A stretch of DNA of 56,340 nucleotides from a virus, in IMG/VR virus record IMGVR_UViG_3300024343_000772, positions 1 to 56,340 of that record; one strand, 5' to 3'. Shown here piece by piece: positions 32,467 to 41,334 of this stretch (positions are counted from its first letter, which is position 1; each line of letters begins with the position of its first letter). A program made the translations under genes and the position numbers. The notes beneath the pieces were generated by a model. It searched no databases. It saw only the letters and a program-made list of their open reading frames with translations, and was not told the DNA's origin.

Positions 32467-33411
32467 ATGAAACAAATATTAAGTGCGGTTTTAGCCACAA
32501 CTATAGCATCAGGTGCTATGGCAGGTGGACATGAACAACCCGAAGAAAAAAACGGACCGTTCGTTAACGGCACTTTTGAAATCTATATTGACGACACAAA
32601 TACTGAAGGAACAGTTGATACTCGTTTTGAGGCCATGGGTGGTTACGAAACAGACATCGATCATCCTTTAGCAAATTGGGCAGGTTTTGGAGCAAGGTTC
32701 GATACAAACTATGCTTTGAACAGATCTCTTGATAACACAATTACTGAAAAGCAAATGGGACTCGGTATCGGTAATAACGCAAGATTATACGTAGGTGAAA
32801 CAGATGCTCAGCGTTTAGGTTTTGCAAAAACATCTAAAATCGGTGCACCTGTTATTATTACAAAACCAAGTTCTCGTATTGATCATAACGAAAAAGTAGT
32901 TCTTACTTTTGGTGGTTGGGAAAACAACGACGAGTTTGAATTTAATACATATCGTTTAAAGCGTGATATGCCATATGGCGGCGTAGTTGGTTGGAATCCT
33001 GAAGACGATTCACTATATTACGGTGCAACTGCTCGAGTAAGTATTCTCGACGTTTCGTATATGGGCATTAAGAAAGATGATGAAACACAACATGGTTATT
33101 CGGTTGGCACATCATTCCATCGCATGGGAGTTCCAGTAGGTCTTGGCATTGAAAGATGGGAAGACGCTGAGAATACACGCATGGACTTTGGTGTAATGTA
33201 TAATTATAGTAAAGAAATAATGTTTACTGCGCATAGAGTTGCAGACGACGACTTAGGATTTACATATAACTATCTTGCAGCAATTCATACTAAAGGACCA
33301 GTTGAGTTAGGATTATATCTACATCAAGGAAAAGACCAAGTAAATCCTTGGACCGGTCAAAAATCAGAAATCGATGATAGCATTAAGGCTACAATCAAAT
33401 ATAAATTCTGA
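32467..33411 (+). CDS. Outer-membrane porin-like beta-barrel protein 2
   Basis: A 314-residue protein starting at the ATG at 32467 (GGA 10 nt upstream). It has a Sec signal peptide (MKQILSAVLATTIASGAMAG), then amphipathic beta strands with many aromatic residues (YYGATARVSILDVSYMGI, YNYLAAIHTKGPVELGLYLH), and ends in KATIKYKF with a terminal Phe. It is unlike porin 1 in sequence. It lies at the end of the nrd-hemA operon and is followed by a late box. Confidence 0.72.
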   Translation: MKQILSAVLATTIASGAMAGGHEQPEEKNGPFVNGTFEIYIDDTNTEGTVDTRFEAMGGYETDIDHPLANWAGFGARFDTNYALNRSLDNTITEKQMGLGIGNNARLYVGETDAQRLGFAKTSKIGAPVIITKPSSRIDHNEKVVLTFGGWENNDEFEFNTYRLKRDMPYGGVVGWNPEDDSLYYGATARVSILDVSYMGIKKDDETQHGYSVGTSFHRMGVPVGLGIERWEDAENTRMDFGVMYNYSKEIMFTAHRVADDDLGFTYNYLAAIHTKGPVELGLYLHQGKDQVNPWTGQKSEIDDSIKATIKYKF

Positions 33412-33412
33412 T

Positions 33413-33420
33413 TATAAATA
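33413..33420 (+). promoter_or_regulatory. T4-type late promoter box
   Basis: TATAAATA directly after the porin 2 stop, 71 nt upstream of the epimerase start at 33492. Confidence 0.6.
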
Positions 33421-33431
33421 AACTTAATATG

Positions 33432-33463
33432 GCAATCACCTCTGATATCACGTGATTGCTTTT
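33432..33463 (+). terminator. Rho-independent terminator after porin 2
   Basis: GCAATCAC (33432-33439) pairs with GTGATTGC (33452-33459), followed by TTTT. The hairpin begins about 12 nt after the late box, so it would also form the 5' end of a late transcript. Confidence 0.75.
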
Positions 33464-33491
33464 ACAAAATGTTATTGATGAGGAGTATATA

Positions 33492-34514
33492 ATGAAGAGA
33501 ATATTAATTACTGGTGGCGGTGGCTTTATTGCCCATCATTTAATTAACCAAGTGCTTATGCGAACAGATTGGGAAATTGTAACACTAGATCGCTTAGATT
33601 ATAGTGGCAATCTTAATCGTTTACACGACTTGCTTCAAGAACGTACTCCAACCGAGAGGAAAAGAGTCCGCACAATCTTCCACGATTTAAAAGCAGAAAT
33701 TAACCCGATGCTAGAAGCAGACATCGGTCCTGTTGATATCATTGCACATCTTGCAGCAGGCTCTCACGTAGATCGTTCTATTGATAGACCTATGGAATTT
33801 GTGATGGATAACGTTGTTGGTACTGCAAACCTTTTAGATTATGGTCGAAGACAAGATAATCTAGAACGTTTCTTGTACTTTTCAACTGATGAAGTATTTG
33901 GTCCTGCACCAGAAGGTGTTAAATACGATGAATACGATCGTTATAATTGTACTAATCCTTATTCTGCATCTAAAGCTGGAGCAGAAGAACTCGCAGTAGC
34001 TTATCAAAATACATATAAAATGCCAATATACATTACCCATACAATGAACGTATTTGGCCAAAGACAACATCCAGAAAAGTTTATTCCTATGACTATTCGT
34101 AATGTACGAGATGGCGGTACGGTAACTATTCACAGTGATGAAACAAAAACAATTCCAGGTTCACGTCATTATATTCATGCTGAAGATGTTGCAGATGCTA
34201 CATTGTTCCTATTAGAAAACGAACGCACTCTTGATATGACAAACAATACAGGCATTAAGTGTCCTAAGTTTAATATTTGTGGATCGACAGAATTAAACAA
34301 TTTAGAATTAGCTCAATTAATTGCAGAGTCTCAAGGGAAGGAATTAAATTATGAATTTATGGATTTCCATTCTAGCCGTCCTGGGCATGATCTTCGTTAT
34401 GCTCTTAGCGGTGATCGTATGGCGAACATGGGTTGGACTCCACAACCAGTTAGAGAAAGAATTGATGAAGTGGTTCAATGGACTTTAAACAATAGAAGGT
34501 GGTTAGACATATGA
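33492..34514 (+). CDS. NAD-dependent nucleotide-sugar epimerase/dehydratase (RmlB-like)
   Basis: A 340-residue SDR enzyme starting at the ATG at 33492 after GAGGAG. The Rossmann motif is ITGGGGFIAHH, then LAAGSHVDRSID, FSTDEVFG and the catalytic YSASK (Y-x-x-x-K). It resembles dTDP-glucose 4,6-dehydratase. It opens the 33.5-43 kb sugar region and overlaps the next gene by ATGA. Confidence 0.85.
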   Translation: MKRILITGGGGFIAHHLINQVLMRTDWEIVTLDRLDYSGNLNRLHDLLQERTPTERKRVRTIFHDLKAEINPMLEADIGPVDIIAHLAAGSHVDRSIDRPMEFVMDNVVGTANLLDYGRRQDNLERFLYFSTDEVFGPAPEGVKYDEYDRYNCTNPYSASKAGAEELAVAYQNTYKMPIYITHTMNVFGQRQHPEKFIPMTIRNVRDGGTVTIHSDETKTIPGSRHYIHAEDVADATLFLLENERTLDMTNNTGIKCPKFNICGSTELNNLELAQLIAESQGKELNYEFMDFHSSRPGHDLRYALSGDRMANMGWTPQPVRERIDEVVQWTLNNRRWLDI

Positions 34515-35089
34515 GTTTTGTACAATTTATAGAAGGTGAATATAATAGAGTAAAGAACACTTTCTCTGATATTAACGAACACATCGAATTGCTATATACT
34601 TTAGGAATGGAATGTGATAGAATATGTGAAATGGGTGTCAGAGATGGTGCTAGTACTAGAGCATTTCTTAATACTAACGCATCTTTGAGATCATACGATA
34701 TCGAATTAAACGAAGAAGTTCAAAACCTATTCACAAGAGCAAAGTCTGTTGGAAAAGATGTAACTTATGAAAAAGAGAACGTTTTGAATATTGAAATTGA
34801 GCAGTGTGATTTGTTGTTCATTGATACGTGGCATTCTGGTTCTCAATTAAAACGTGAGCTAGAAATACATGGTAACAAGGCTAACAAATATTTAGTATTC
34901 CATGACACTCATACATATGGATGCAGAGATGAAAAACAAAACTGGAGAGACTTTGCGGATAAACGACCAATAGCAGGCGAAGGGTTACTTAAATCAATAA
35001 TCGATTTTGTTATCGAAAATCCTGAATGGAAGTTTAAAGAATTAAGAACAAATAATAACGGCCTAACCGTTCTAGAAAGGACAAAGTAA
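34511..35089 (+). CDS. SAM-dependent methyltransferase-like protein
   Basis: A 192-residue protein. CEMGVRDGASTRAFL is motif I, LRSYDIEL is motif II, and CDLLFIDTWHSGSQLKRELE fits the Methyltransf_24/cephalosporin hydroxylase-like group. Its neighbours suggest a sugar or glycan substrate. Confidence 0.7.
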   Translation: MSFVQFIEGEYNRVKNTFSDINEHIELLYTLGMECDRICEMGVRDGASTRAFLNTNASLRSYDIELNEEVQNLFTRAKSVGKDVTYEKENVLNIEIEQCDLLFIDTWHSGSQLKRELEIHGNKANKYLVFHDTHTYGCRDEKQNWRDFADKRPIAGEGLLKSIIDFVIENPEWKFKELRTNNNGLTVLERTK

Positions 35090-36630
35090 TGATTGTAGAT
35101 TGCTTTCCATTTTTTGCACCAACAGGAGAAGAACTCTTAAAACTAAGAGTTAATCTTTTAAAAGATGTAGTCGATAAATTTATTATTGTTGAGTCTGATA
35201 AAACTCACAGCGGTAAACCAGTACAAAGAAAGTTTCTTGAGATTGCCCAGAAGCATGGTCTTCCAATGGAAAAAATCATCTACGTCGAACATCACATTCC
35301 AGAACGTGAAGATATCGTAGTTGAAAAGATTGATAAGATTAATGCAGGTGTAAATAAAGATAATGAAGATTCAGTATATGCTCGTGCAAGAGAAAGAATG
35401 CAAAAAGATGCGGTAATGGAAGGCATGTCTGGTTTTAGAGATAACGATGTATTCTTATACGGTGATGCTGATGAAATCATTAGACCAGAAAATGTTAAAT
35501 GGGTTGCAAGAATGGCTCTTGCACATCAAGAAATTATTCTCAAAATACCGTTAGCTTATCTGCAGGGTCGTGCCGATTTAAGAGCATATAATACTGACGA
35601 TAGTCCAGTTGTATGGTGGAAAGCCATGTTCTTTGCGAGTAAAAAACAAATTATGGAGTTTTCAATAAACAAAATCCGTTGTGGTTCTATGCACCTCCCA
35701 ATTCGTTGGCCAACACACAATAATCGTGTGATACAAGATATGGGCTGGCACTTTGCTTGGATGGGCGATTCTGATATGAGAAAAGTAAAAGCAGATTCTT
35801 TTGCACACGCGTTTGATAATTTTGATTGGATGGAAGATGTAAAAGGATATCAAGACTATGCTAATTGGGATATGCATCTAACTGAAGAAGGACCAGCACC
35901 AGATGGAAACATCAATCATAAACTTAAAAGGTACGGAATAGAAAACTTACCTAGTATTATTTTCGAAGATGAAAGCCTGCGTGACTTCTTGTTGCCTCCT
36001 ACTGATATAAAAGAAGAGTTTAAGTTTAATAAGTGTGATTGTTTTTGGTGTCAAAAGCTTAAGTTCCCTTTGATGTATAATCTCGACGGCGAAAGAAATT
36101 GGTTTGAAGTTCCGAGAAGTTGTAGTGTAACAATTAAAGAATCATTTCCTGAAAGACGTCAAGTATTTAGAGATACAGACGAATATGATGAAGCACGAGG
36201 TAGACCAATCGTAGTTTACTCAGATCCTATTAATAGATTTGTTTCATGTATTAACGGTTATCTTGTAGAAAAACAACGTTATTATCATTATGGTGAAGAT
36301 ATTTTTGCGTCGTTTGGTAAAAAACTTAGTGAATGTACTAAGCAAGAAAAGATAGATTTATTCTTTAAACATCTGCATAAAATCGGATCATCTCATCAGC
36401 TTCATCATTTTCACCCTCAAGCTTGGTTCGTTGATACTAATAAGTTTAAAAAGTTTACTTTAGTTAAAAAAGAAGATGTTTCTTCAACCTTTAATGTTAA
36501 ACATAAACTGAACCAAACTACGAAAGAAATCTTTGAGCAAGATTTTAGTGAAGAACAAATTGATTTTCTTAAACGCCTTTATGCTGTAGACTACGCCTTT
36601 TGGGATAAGTACAAACCAGATGAAAGTTAG
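35089..36630 (+). CDS. GT17-like glycosyltransferase fused to a sulfotransferase-like domain
   Basis: A 513-residue two-domain protein. Residues 1-270 fit GT17 (MGAT3-like): DCFPFFAPTGEELLKLRVN, VDKFIIVESDKTHSGKP and LYGDADEI. Residues ~315-510 look like a sulfotransferase: EVPRSCSVTIKESF as a weak PAPS P-loop and IVVYSDPINRFVSCINGY as the 3'-phosphate motif, then a His-rich HQLHHFHPQ. It would add and sulfate an amino sugar in one polypeptide. The first domain is clear and the second less so. Confidence 0.72.
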   Translation: MIVDCFPFFAPTGEELLKLRVNLLKDVVDKFIIVESDKTHSGKPVQRKFLEIAQKHGLPMEKIIYVEHHIPEREDIVVEKIDKINAGVNKDNEDSVYARARERMQKDAVMEGMSGFRDNDVFLYGDADEIIRPENVKWVARMALAHQEIILKIPLAYLQGRADLRAYNTDDSPVVWWKAMFFASKKQIMEFSINKIRCGSMHLPIRWPTHNNRVIQDMGWHFAWMGDSDMRKVKADSFAHAFDNFDWMEDVKGYQDYANWDMHLTEEGPAPDGNINHKLKRYGIENLPSIIFEDESLRDFLLPPTDIKEEFKFNKCDCFWCQKLKFPLMYNLDGERNWFEVPRSCSVTIKESFPERRQVFRDTDEYDEARGRPIVVYSDPINRFVSCINGYLVEKQRYYHYGEDIFASFGKKLSECTKQEKIDLFFKHLHKIGSSHQLHHFHPQAWFVDTNKFKKFTLVKKEDVSSTFNVKHKLNQTTKEIFEQDFSEEQIDFLKRLYAVDYAFWDKYKPDES

Positions 36631-36865
36631 GGCAGGTAGTGCCAATATAGATGTTCTAAGACTTGAAATTAAAGATTTAAATAGAGAGATTAGCGATCTA
36701 TATAAAGAGCATGATATAGTAAGAAACCAAAATATGATGCTTCTCGAAGTATTAACAGATCTGACCGGTGACGAAAGTTATTGGTCAGATGAAGCAAAGA
36801 AGACTGGTATTGTCTTTAAACTTACGAATGTACTAACACAAATAAAAAATAATTTTGGTCACTAA
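36620..36865 (+). CDS. Small coiled-coil protein
   Basis: An 81-residue protein. Residues ~10-50 form a likely coiled coil (RLEIKDLNREISDLYKEHD). It overlaps the preceding gene by 11 nt. No family recognised. Confidence 0.55.
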   Translation: MKVRAGSANIDVLRLEIKDLNREISDLYKEHDIVRNQNMMLLEVLTDLTGDESYWSDEAKKTGIVFKLTNVLTQIKNNFGH

Positions 36866-36869
36866 ATAG

Positions 36870-36898
36870 TTTACAACCTATAGAAAACAGTATAGACT
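36870..36898 (+). promoter_or_regulatory. Early promoter, GATTCTA family
   Basis: TTTACA (36870-36875), 17-nt spacer, TAGACT (36893-36898) followed directly by GATTCTA. It serves the SleB-like gene at 36933. Confidence 0.7.
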
Positions 36899-36932
36899 GA
36901 TTCTATAATAATATAAACTATGAGGCAGTACT

Positions 36933-37457
36933 ATGAAGTTTAAAAAAATTACATCAGCTCTTATTGCAGTAGCTATTAATACAGCTGCGTTTGGAGCTCT
37001 TGTCTATACAGGTCAAGAGCTTGCAGCTCAAGAAGTAGAAAAAGACTTTGTTGAGTATCAAACACAAGAAATGAATTGCTTAGCTCTCAATATATACTTT
37101 GAGACTCATGCAGTATCATTAGTTGATGCAATGTCAGTCTCTGATGTTGTATTAAATAGAGTAATGAGTAAGCGCTTTCCTGATAGCGTATGTGACGTTG
37201 TTCATCAAGGTTTTAAACCAGGAAAGAAATCATGTCAATTTAGTTGGTATTGCGATGGTAAACACGATACACCTTATGATAATGACGCATGGGAAAAATC
37301 TCGTAAATATGCACGAGACATGTATCTTGGCAATCAATACCGAGGAATTACAGAAGGTGCAACACATTACCACGCGCATTGGATGAAAGCTTATTGGGCT
37401 CCATCCATGCATAGAGTAGCGCGTATGGGTTCTCATATATTCTACAGAGAAGATTAA
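36933..37457 (+). CDS. SleB/CwlJ-type cell wall hydrolase, exported
   Basis: A 174-residue protein with an N-terminal signal or anchor helix (residues 8-27) and a Hydrolase_2 domain: MNCLALNIYFETHAVS, VSDVVLNRVMSKRFPDSVCD and CQFSWYCDGKHDT. These enzymes cut peptidoglycan as lytic transglycosylases or amidases. It is separate from the late lysis genes and has an early promoter, so it may act on the wall before lysis, or be virion-linked. Confidence 0.82.
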   Translation: MKFKKITSALIAVAINTAAFGALVYTGQELAAQEVEKDFVEYQTQEMNCLALNIYFETHAVSLVDAMSVSDVVLNRVMSKRFPDSVCDVVHQGFKPGKKSCQFSWYCDGKHDTPYDNDAWEKSRKYARDMYLGNQYRGITEGATHYHAHWMKAYWAPSMHRVARMGSHIFYRED

Positions 37458-37458
37458 T

Positions 37459-37587
37459 ATGATAATAATCAGAGCATATTACAACAAAGCGTGGGTGAAT
37501 AAATACTTCACTTGCGCATTAGATGCACAAGAATATCGCGATTGGCTTGATGCTAGATACGCTCAAGTTCAATGGATAAATTACTAA
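37459..37587 (+). CDS. Unknown 42-residue protein
   Basis: A short frame directly after the SleB-like gene, rich in aromatic residues (AYYNKAWVNKYF). It has only a weak ribosome site. No family recognised. Confidence 0.45.
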   Translation: MIIIRAYYNKAWVNKYFTCALDAQEYRDWLDARYAQVQWINY

Positions 37588-37598
37588 GGAGAAAAATA

Positions 37599-37934
37599 AT
37601 GTCAGATGAACGATACGTCGTAGCGACGGTTGTCTCTACTCATAGGATGCGCTATGCAATTCCAGTAAGTAAGATGGAAACCGAAGAAGGCGTCCCATTA
37701 AGTATGACAGAAGCGAGTGTCATTGAGTATGTTAATGACTCAGTCACATGCGAAGAAGTAAAAGAATTTTCCCAACATTTTCTTGGAGAGCAAATCATCG
37801 ATACAATGATATTAGATGAAGAGCGAATTCTTAAACTTTTTGATAAAGATAACGAATATCTTTCGGAATGGACTCGAGAACAAAAACTTGAATTTATTGA
37901 TAAATGGCAAGACAATTGGAAGAAAGGTGTCTGA
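37599..37934 (+). CDS. Unknown acidic protein
   Basis: A 111-residue protein from the ATG after AAGGAG. It is acidic and helical. No motif recognised. It overlaps the next gene. Confidence 0.65.
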   Translation: MSDERYVVATVVSTHRMRYAIPVSKMETEEGVPLSMTEASVIEYVNDSVTCEEVKEFSQHFLGEQIIDTMILDEERILKLFDKDNEYLSEWTREQKLEFIDKWQDNWKKGV

Positions 37935-38265
37935 TAGGACTTATTCGCCGATATGTTGGGTTCTAATTGAAGTAATAGAAGAAGAAGGAACCCACTATCG
38001 AGTACTCGCTGGTTTTGAAGAAAAATTAAAACACGGCGACGATTGGAGAATAAGTAAAGATATAATTGGAGTTGAAGGAGATAAAGAAACATATACGTTT
38101 CATTGCTCGTCTGGTTCTCATTATCTCTGTCAAAAGAAAGAATACAATTTGTCTAGCCAAATTATGCATGTCTCAAGATCTTTATTAGATCAAAAAGGTG
38201 ATAAATGTAAAGTATTGAAAGATACTAAAGACTGGCTAAATTATGAATGGAGTTATAAAAAATGA
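37927..38265 (+). CDS. Unknown protein
   Basis: A 112-residue protein that appears to use GTG at 37927, with GGAAG upstream and overlap with the gene before. It has two Cys (HCSSGSHYLC). No family recognised. ATGA-type overlap with the dehydrogenase follows. Confidence 0.55.
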   Translation: MSDRTYSPICWVLIEVIEEEGTHYRVLAGFEEKLKHGDDWRISKDIIGVEGDKETYTFHCSSGSHYLCQKKEYNLSSQIMHVSRSLLDQKGDKCKVLKDTKDWLNYEWSYKK

Positions 38266-39017
38266 ATATAGTCATTGCAGGATATGGATTTGTGGGAAAA
38301 GCTCACGCTCTTTGGTTAGAATACGAGCATAATGTTACGATCTATGATCCTGCAATGGGCTACGGTGATATTCACACACAATTTGATAACGCGGATGGAG
38401 TAATAATCTGCGTATCAACTCCAGAAGGAGAAAACGGTGAGTGTGATATGTCTAACGTATATAATGTCATAGAAAAATGTAACCCCGGTACTCCGATCTT
38501 AATTAAGTCAACTATAAGCCTAGAAGGTTGGCGCTTAATTAAGAGAGCATATCCTTACGAAAAGATAGCGTTCTCTCCAGAATATTTAAGAGCAGCTCAC
38601 GCTATTGAAGATTTCAAATCAAACAATACTATGCAAATAGGAGGAGACTCAGAATTCTGGGTTAAAACATTTGCCTATTCAACAGTCACGATTATAAACG
38701 GATTTGATGTTGAAGAATTGATTATGATAAAATATTTAAGAAATTCATTTCTTGCTTGTAAAGTAGCTTTCTTTAATCAAGTCTATGATATGTGCGAAAA
38801 TGCTGGTATCGATTATGAAACAGTAAGAAACGGAGTTGCTGCAGATAAACGCATAGGAGATAGCCATACAATTGTCACTGAAGATCGCGGTTACGGAGGC
38901 CATTGCTTTCCTAAAGATGTTGCAGCTATTATAGCTTCTGGTTACAAGTCTGGAACTGACCTGTCTATTTTAGCAGAAGTTCAAAGTTATAATGAAAGGC
39001 TAAAGCTTGTCGAATAA
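38262..39017 (+). CDS. UDP-glucose/GDP-mannose 6-dehydrogenase-like, short form
   Basis: A 251-residue protein. The N-terminal Rossmann motif is AGYGFVGKAH. ICVSTPEGENGE and IKSTISLEGW follow, and the catalytic Cys lies in RGYGGHCFPKD. Full enzymes have about 390-430 residues: the C-terminal UDP-binding domain is missing, so the substrate site would be incomplete unless it is built as a dimer. It oxidises a nucleotide sugar to the uronic acid in the standard family. Confidence 0.82.
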   Translation: MNIVIAGYGFVGKAHALWLEYEHNVTIYDPAMGYGDIHTQFDNADGVIICVSTPEGENGECDMSNVYNVIEKCNPGTPILIKSTISLEGWRLIKRAYPYEKIAFSPEYLRAAHAIEDFKSNNTMQIGGDSEFWVKTFAYSTVTIINGFDVEELIMIKYLRNSFLACKVAFFNQVYDMCENAGIDYETVRNGVAADKRIGDSHTIVTEDRGYGGHCFPKDVAAIIASGYKSGTDLSILAEVQSYNERLKLVE

Positions 39018-39423
39018 GATAGGAATAACCTTTAGCACGTTTGATTTGCTTCATGCAGGACATATCGCTATGTTACGCGAAGCTAAAACACAATGCGATT
39101 ATTTGATGGTGGGATTGCAAATGGATCCTTCATCAGATCGTCCAGATAAGAATAACCCAGTACAATCTATTGTAGAAAGATACACGCAATTAAAGGGTGT
39201 ACAATACGTCGATGAGATTATACCATACTCTTCAGAAAGAGATGTCGAAGATATATTGACATTATACCAAATAAATGTTAGAATATTAGGAGAAGAGTAT
39301 AGAGATAAAGAGTTTACAGGTAAAGATATATGCCGTAAAAGAGATATAGATCTATATTTTAACAAGCGGGACCACAGATTTAGTTCCAGCGATTTAAGAA
39401 AGAGGGTATGTGAACATGATTGA
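39007..39423 (+). CDS. Cytidylyltransferase-like nucleotidyltransferase
   Basis: A 138-residue protein that seems to start with TTG at 39007 (no early ATG). The HxGH motif is in TFSTFDLLHAGHIAML and the RFSSSDLRKR end matches the RTxGISTT-type motif. Close to glycerol-3-phosphate cytidylyltransferase. It would make a CDP-activated precursor for a surface polymer. It overlaps genes on both sides. Confidence 0.8.
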   Translation: MSNKIGITFSTFDLLHAGHIAMLREAKTQCDYLMVGLQMDPSSDRPDKNNPVQSIVERYTQLKGVQYVDEIIPYSSERDVEDILTLYQINVRILGEEYRDKEFTGKDICRKRDIDLYFNKRDHRFSSSDLRKRVCEHD

Positions 39424-39616
39424 AGAACAGTTAGAATTCGAATTCTATGATATATACGATACTACAGAAATTCGTAGAATTGATTCTAAAATGGAAATAT
39501 TTTTACACGACTTGGCTCGTAGAGAAGATAATGAATTTATCCAGAGAATCGCAAATCGTTTTACTACCCTGTCTACAAAAGCTCATAGTCGTAAACATTG
39601 GACTGGGAGTGAATAG
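39416..39616 (+). CDS. Unknown small acidic protein
   Basis: A 66-residue protein from the ATG at 39416 with GAGGG upstream. N-terminal half acidic, C-terminal half basic. No family recognised. Confidence 0.6.
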   Translation: MIEEQLEFEFYDIYDTTEIRRIDSKMEIFLHDLARREDNEFIQRIANRFTTLSTKAHSRKHWTGSE

Positions 39617-39790
39617 ATGATTTATTGGACTTTATTCGTTATCACAACTTCATTGTCTGAACCAATGGATAAGAATTATACCATGATTTCAAGACACAAT
39701 GACAGATGGGGTTGTGAAGTTTCGCTTTCTGAATTCAAAGAAATTTATCATGGTGACGGTATAGTCAAGTGTGATAAGACAGATCAATAG
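39617..39790 (+). CDS. Unknown 57-residue protein
   Basis: Starts right after the previous stop. The N-terminus is hydrophobic (MIYWTLFVITTSL), perhaps a short signal, and two Cys follow. No family recognised. Confidence 0.5.
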   Translation: MIYWTLFVITTSLSEPMDKNYTMISRHNDRWGCEVSLSEFKEIYHGDGIVKCDKTDQ

Positions 39791-39799
39791 GAGATTATT

Positions 39800-39985
39800 A
39801 TGTTTAAATTGTTTAAAACTCGAAACGATTATCTTGACGAAATAGACTATACAGAAGATGTTAGTATGTTTCCAAGCGTAGAAGCTGAAATCGATCACAT
39901 GCCAACTGTGTTCGAGCAAGTCCTAGATAAGTGTGATGAAATAGAAGCCAAGCTAGATATATTACTGGAACGCGTTGGTAAATGA
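39800..39985 (+). CDS. Unknown small acidic protein
   Basis: A 61-residue protein with an AGGAG site and a C-terminal coiled-coil-like helix (VLDKCDEIEAKLDILLERV). It overlaps the carbamoyltransferase start by ATGA. Confidence 0.6.
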   Translation: MFKLFKTRNDYLDEIDYTEDVSMFPSVEAEIDHMPTVFEQVLDKCDEIEAKLDILLERVGK

Positions 39986-41334
39986 AAATACTGGGTGTAA
40001 GTGAAGGCTTTCATGATGCTGGAGCTACTCTAATCAAAGATGGTGAAATTTTATCTGCTAATCATTCTGAAAGAATTAGCAGAATCAAACACGATAAGTG
40101 GTTGCATTATACGCAGATTGAATACGCTGATAAAATTGCCTTCTTTGAAAAAGACTGGTTAAAACGAACACGTCAATGGTATGCTGGTCAACAAAGAAAG
40201 AAGTCAAGGATTAATTACGACATTTCGTTTTATCACCATGAATCTCACGCTGCTTCTGGTTTTTACACTTCAAAGTTCGACTCATGCAATATACTTGTTA
40301 TCGATTCGATAGGTGAATGGGATACTGTTTCTATTTGGAAAGCATGGGTTAAGAACGGCAAACCTCGTATGGCCAAAATCAAATCATTTAAATATCCTTA
40401 CTCAATAGGATTATTCTATTCTGCTGTTACTCAATATATAGGATTAAAACCTCAAGAAGATGAATATATAACGATGGGTATGGCAGCATACGGAGAGCCA
40501 ATCCATTACGAAATTATGAGCGACCATTTAGAATATCACAATAATCATAAAGGAATACGTTACTTACCTTCTTGTTTTAGAAATGAAGACATAGCAGCAT
40601 CAGCTCAAAGTGTTGTTGAAGATAAAATATTAGAATTAGTTAACGAGTATTGTCTACATGAAAACTTGATTATAAGTGGAGGAGTTGCTCTTAATTGTGT
40701 AGCTAACACTAAAGTAGCAGAGCTCGGCAAAAACATTTGGATTATGCCAAACCCCGGCGATTGCGGATCATCGTTAGGCGCTGCAGCATTGGCATATGGA
40801 AATAAACTAAACTGGATTGATCCATATCTTGGAACGGAGATTAAACGTGACCCCAAAATTAAAGAAATTGTTAACCATCTTATTGATTATTCCTATTGCG
40901 GCGTTGCGAATGGTCGTGCTGAGTTTGGCCCTCGTGCCCTTGGTAATCGTAGCCTTCTTGCTGATCCTAGACGAGATGTTAGAGATACTGTTAACGAAAT
41001 TAAACGTAGACAAAAATTTCGACCCTTTGCGCCTTCAATCTTGGAAGAATTTGCTGATAAATACTTCGAAGGGCCAATGAATGAATACATGCAATTTGTT
41101 TCAAAAGCAAAGCATGACTACTCATCAGTAACTCACGTTGACGGAACAGCAAGAGTTCAAGTCGTAAAACAGAATTGTAAATCTATATTAAGGCCTATTC
41201 TTGAAGAATGGCATGAACAAACGGGATGCCCTATGTTATTAAACACGAGTCTTAATATTAAAGGGCAGCCTATGGTTGATACTTGGCAGCATGCTCTTGA
41301 TTTTGAAAAAGAATATAAGGTTAAAGTTTTTTAA
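39982..41334 (+). CDS. Carbamoyltransferase (NodU/TobZ family)
   Basis: A 450-residue protein, slightly short for the family. The N-terminal Kae1-like part has GVSEGFHDAGATLIKDGEI, HHESHAASGFYTS and LVIDSIGEWDT, with SGGVALNCVAN in the middle. The C-terminal YrdC-like part has AEFGPRALGNRSLLADPR and LNTSLNIKGQPMVDT. It transfers a carbamoyl group onto a sugar or antibiotic hydroxyl. Here a surface or virion glycan is the likely target from context. Confidence 0.9.
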   Translation: MKILGVSEGFHDAGATLIKDGEILSANHSERISRIKHDKWLHYTQIEYADKIAFFEKDWLKRTRQWYAGQQRKKSRINYDISFYHHESHAASGFYTSKFDSCNILVIDSIGEWDTVSIWKAWVKNGKPRMAKIKSFKYPYSIGLFYSAVTQYIGLKPQEDEYITMGMAAYGEPIHYEIMSDHLEYHNNHKGIRYLPSCFRNEDIAASAQSVVEDKILELVNEYCLHENLIISGGVALNCVANTKVAELGKNIWIMPNPGDCGSSLGAAALAYGNKLNWIDPYLGTEIKRDPKIKEIVNHLIDYSYCGVANGRAEFGPRALGNRSLLADPRRDVRDTVNEIKRRQKFRPFAPSILEEFADKYFEGPMNEYMQFVSKAKHDYSSVTHVDGTARVQVVKQNCKSILRPILEEWHEQTGCPMLLNTSLNIKGQPMVDTWQHALDFEKEYKVKVF

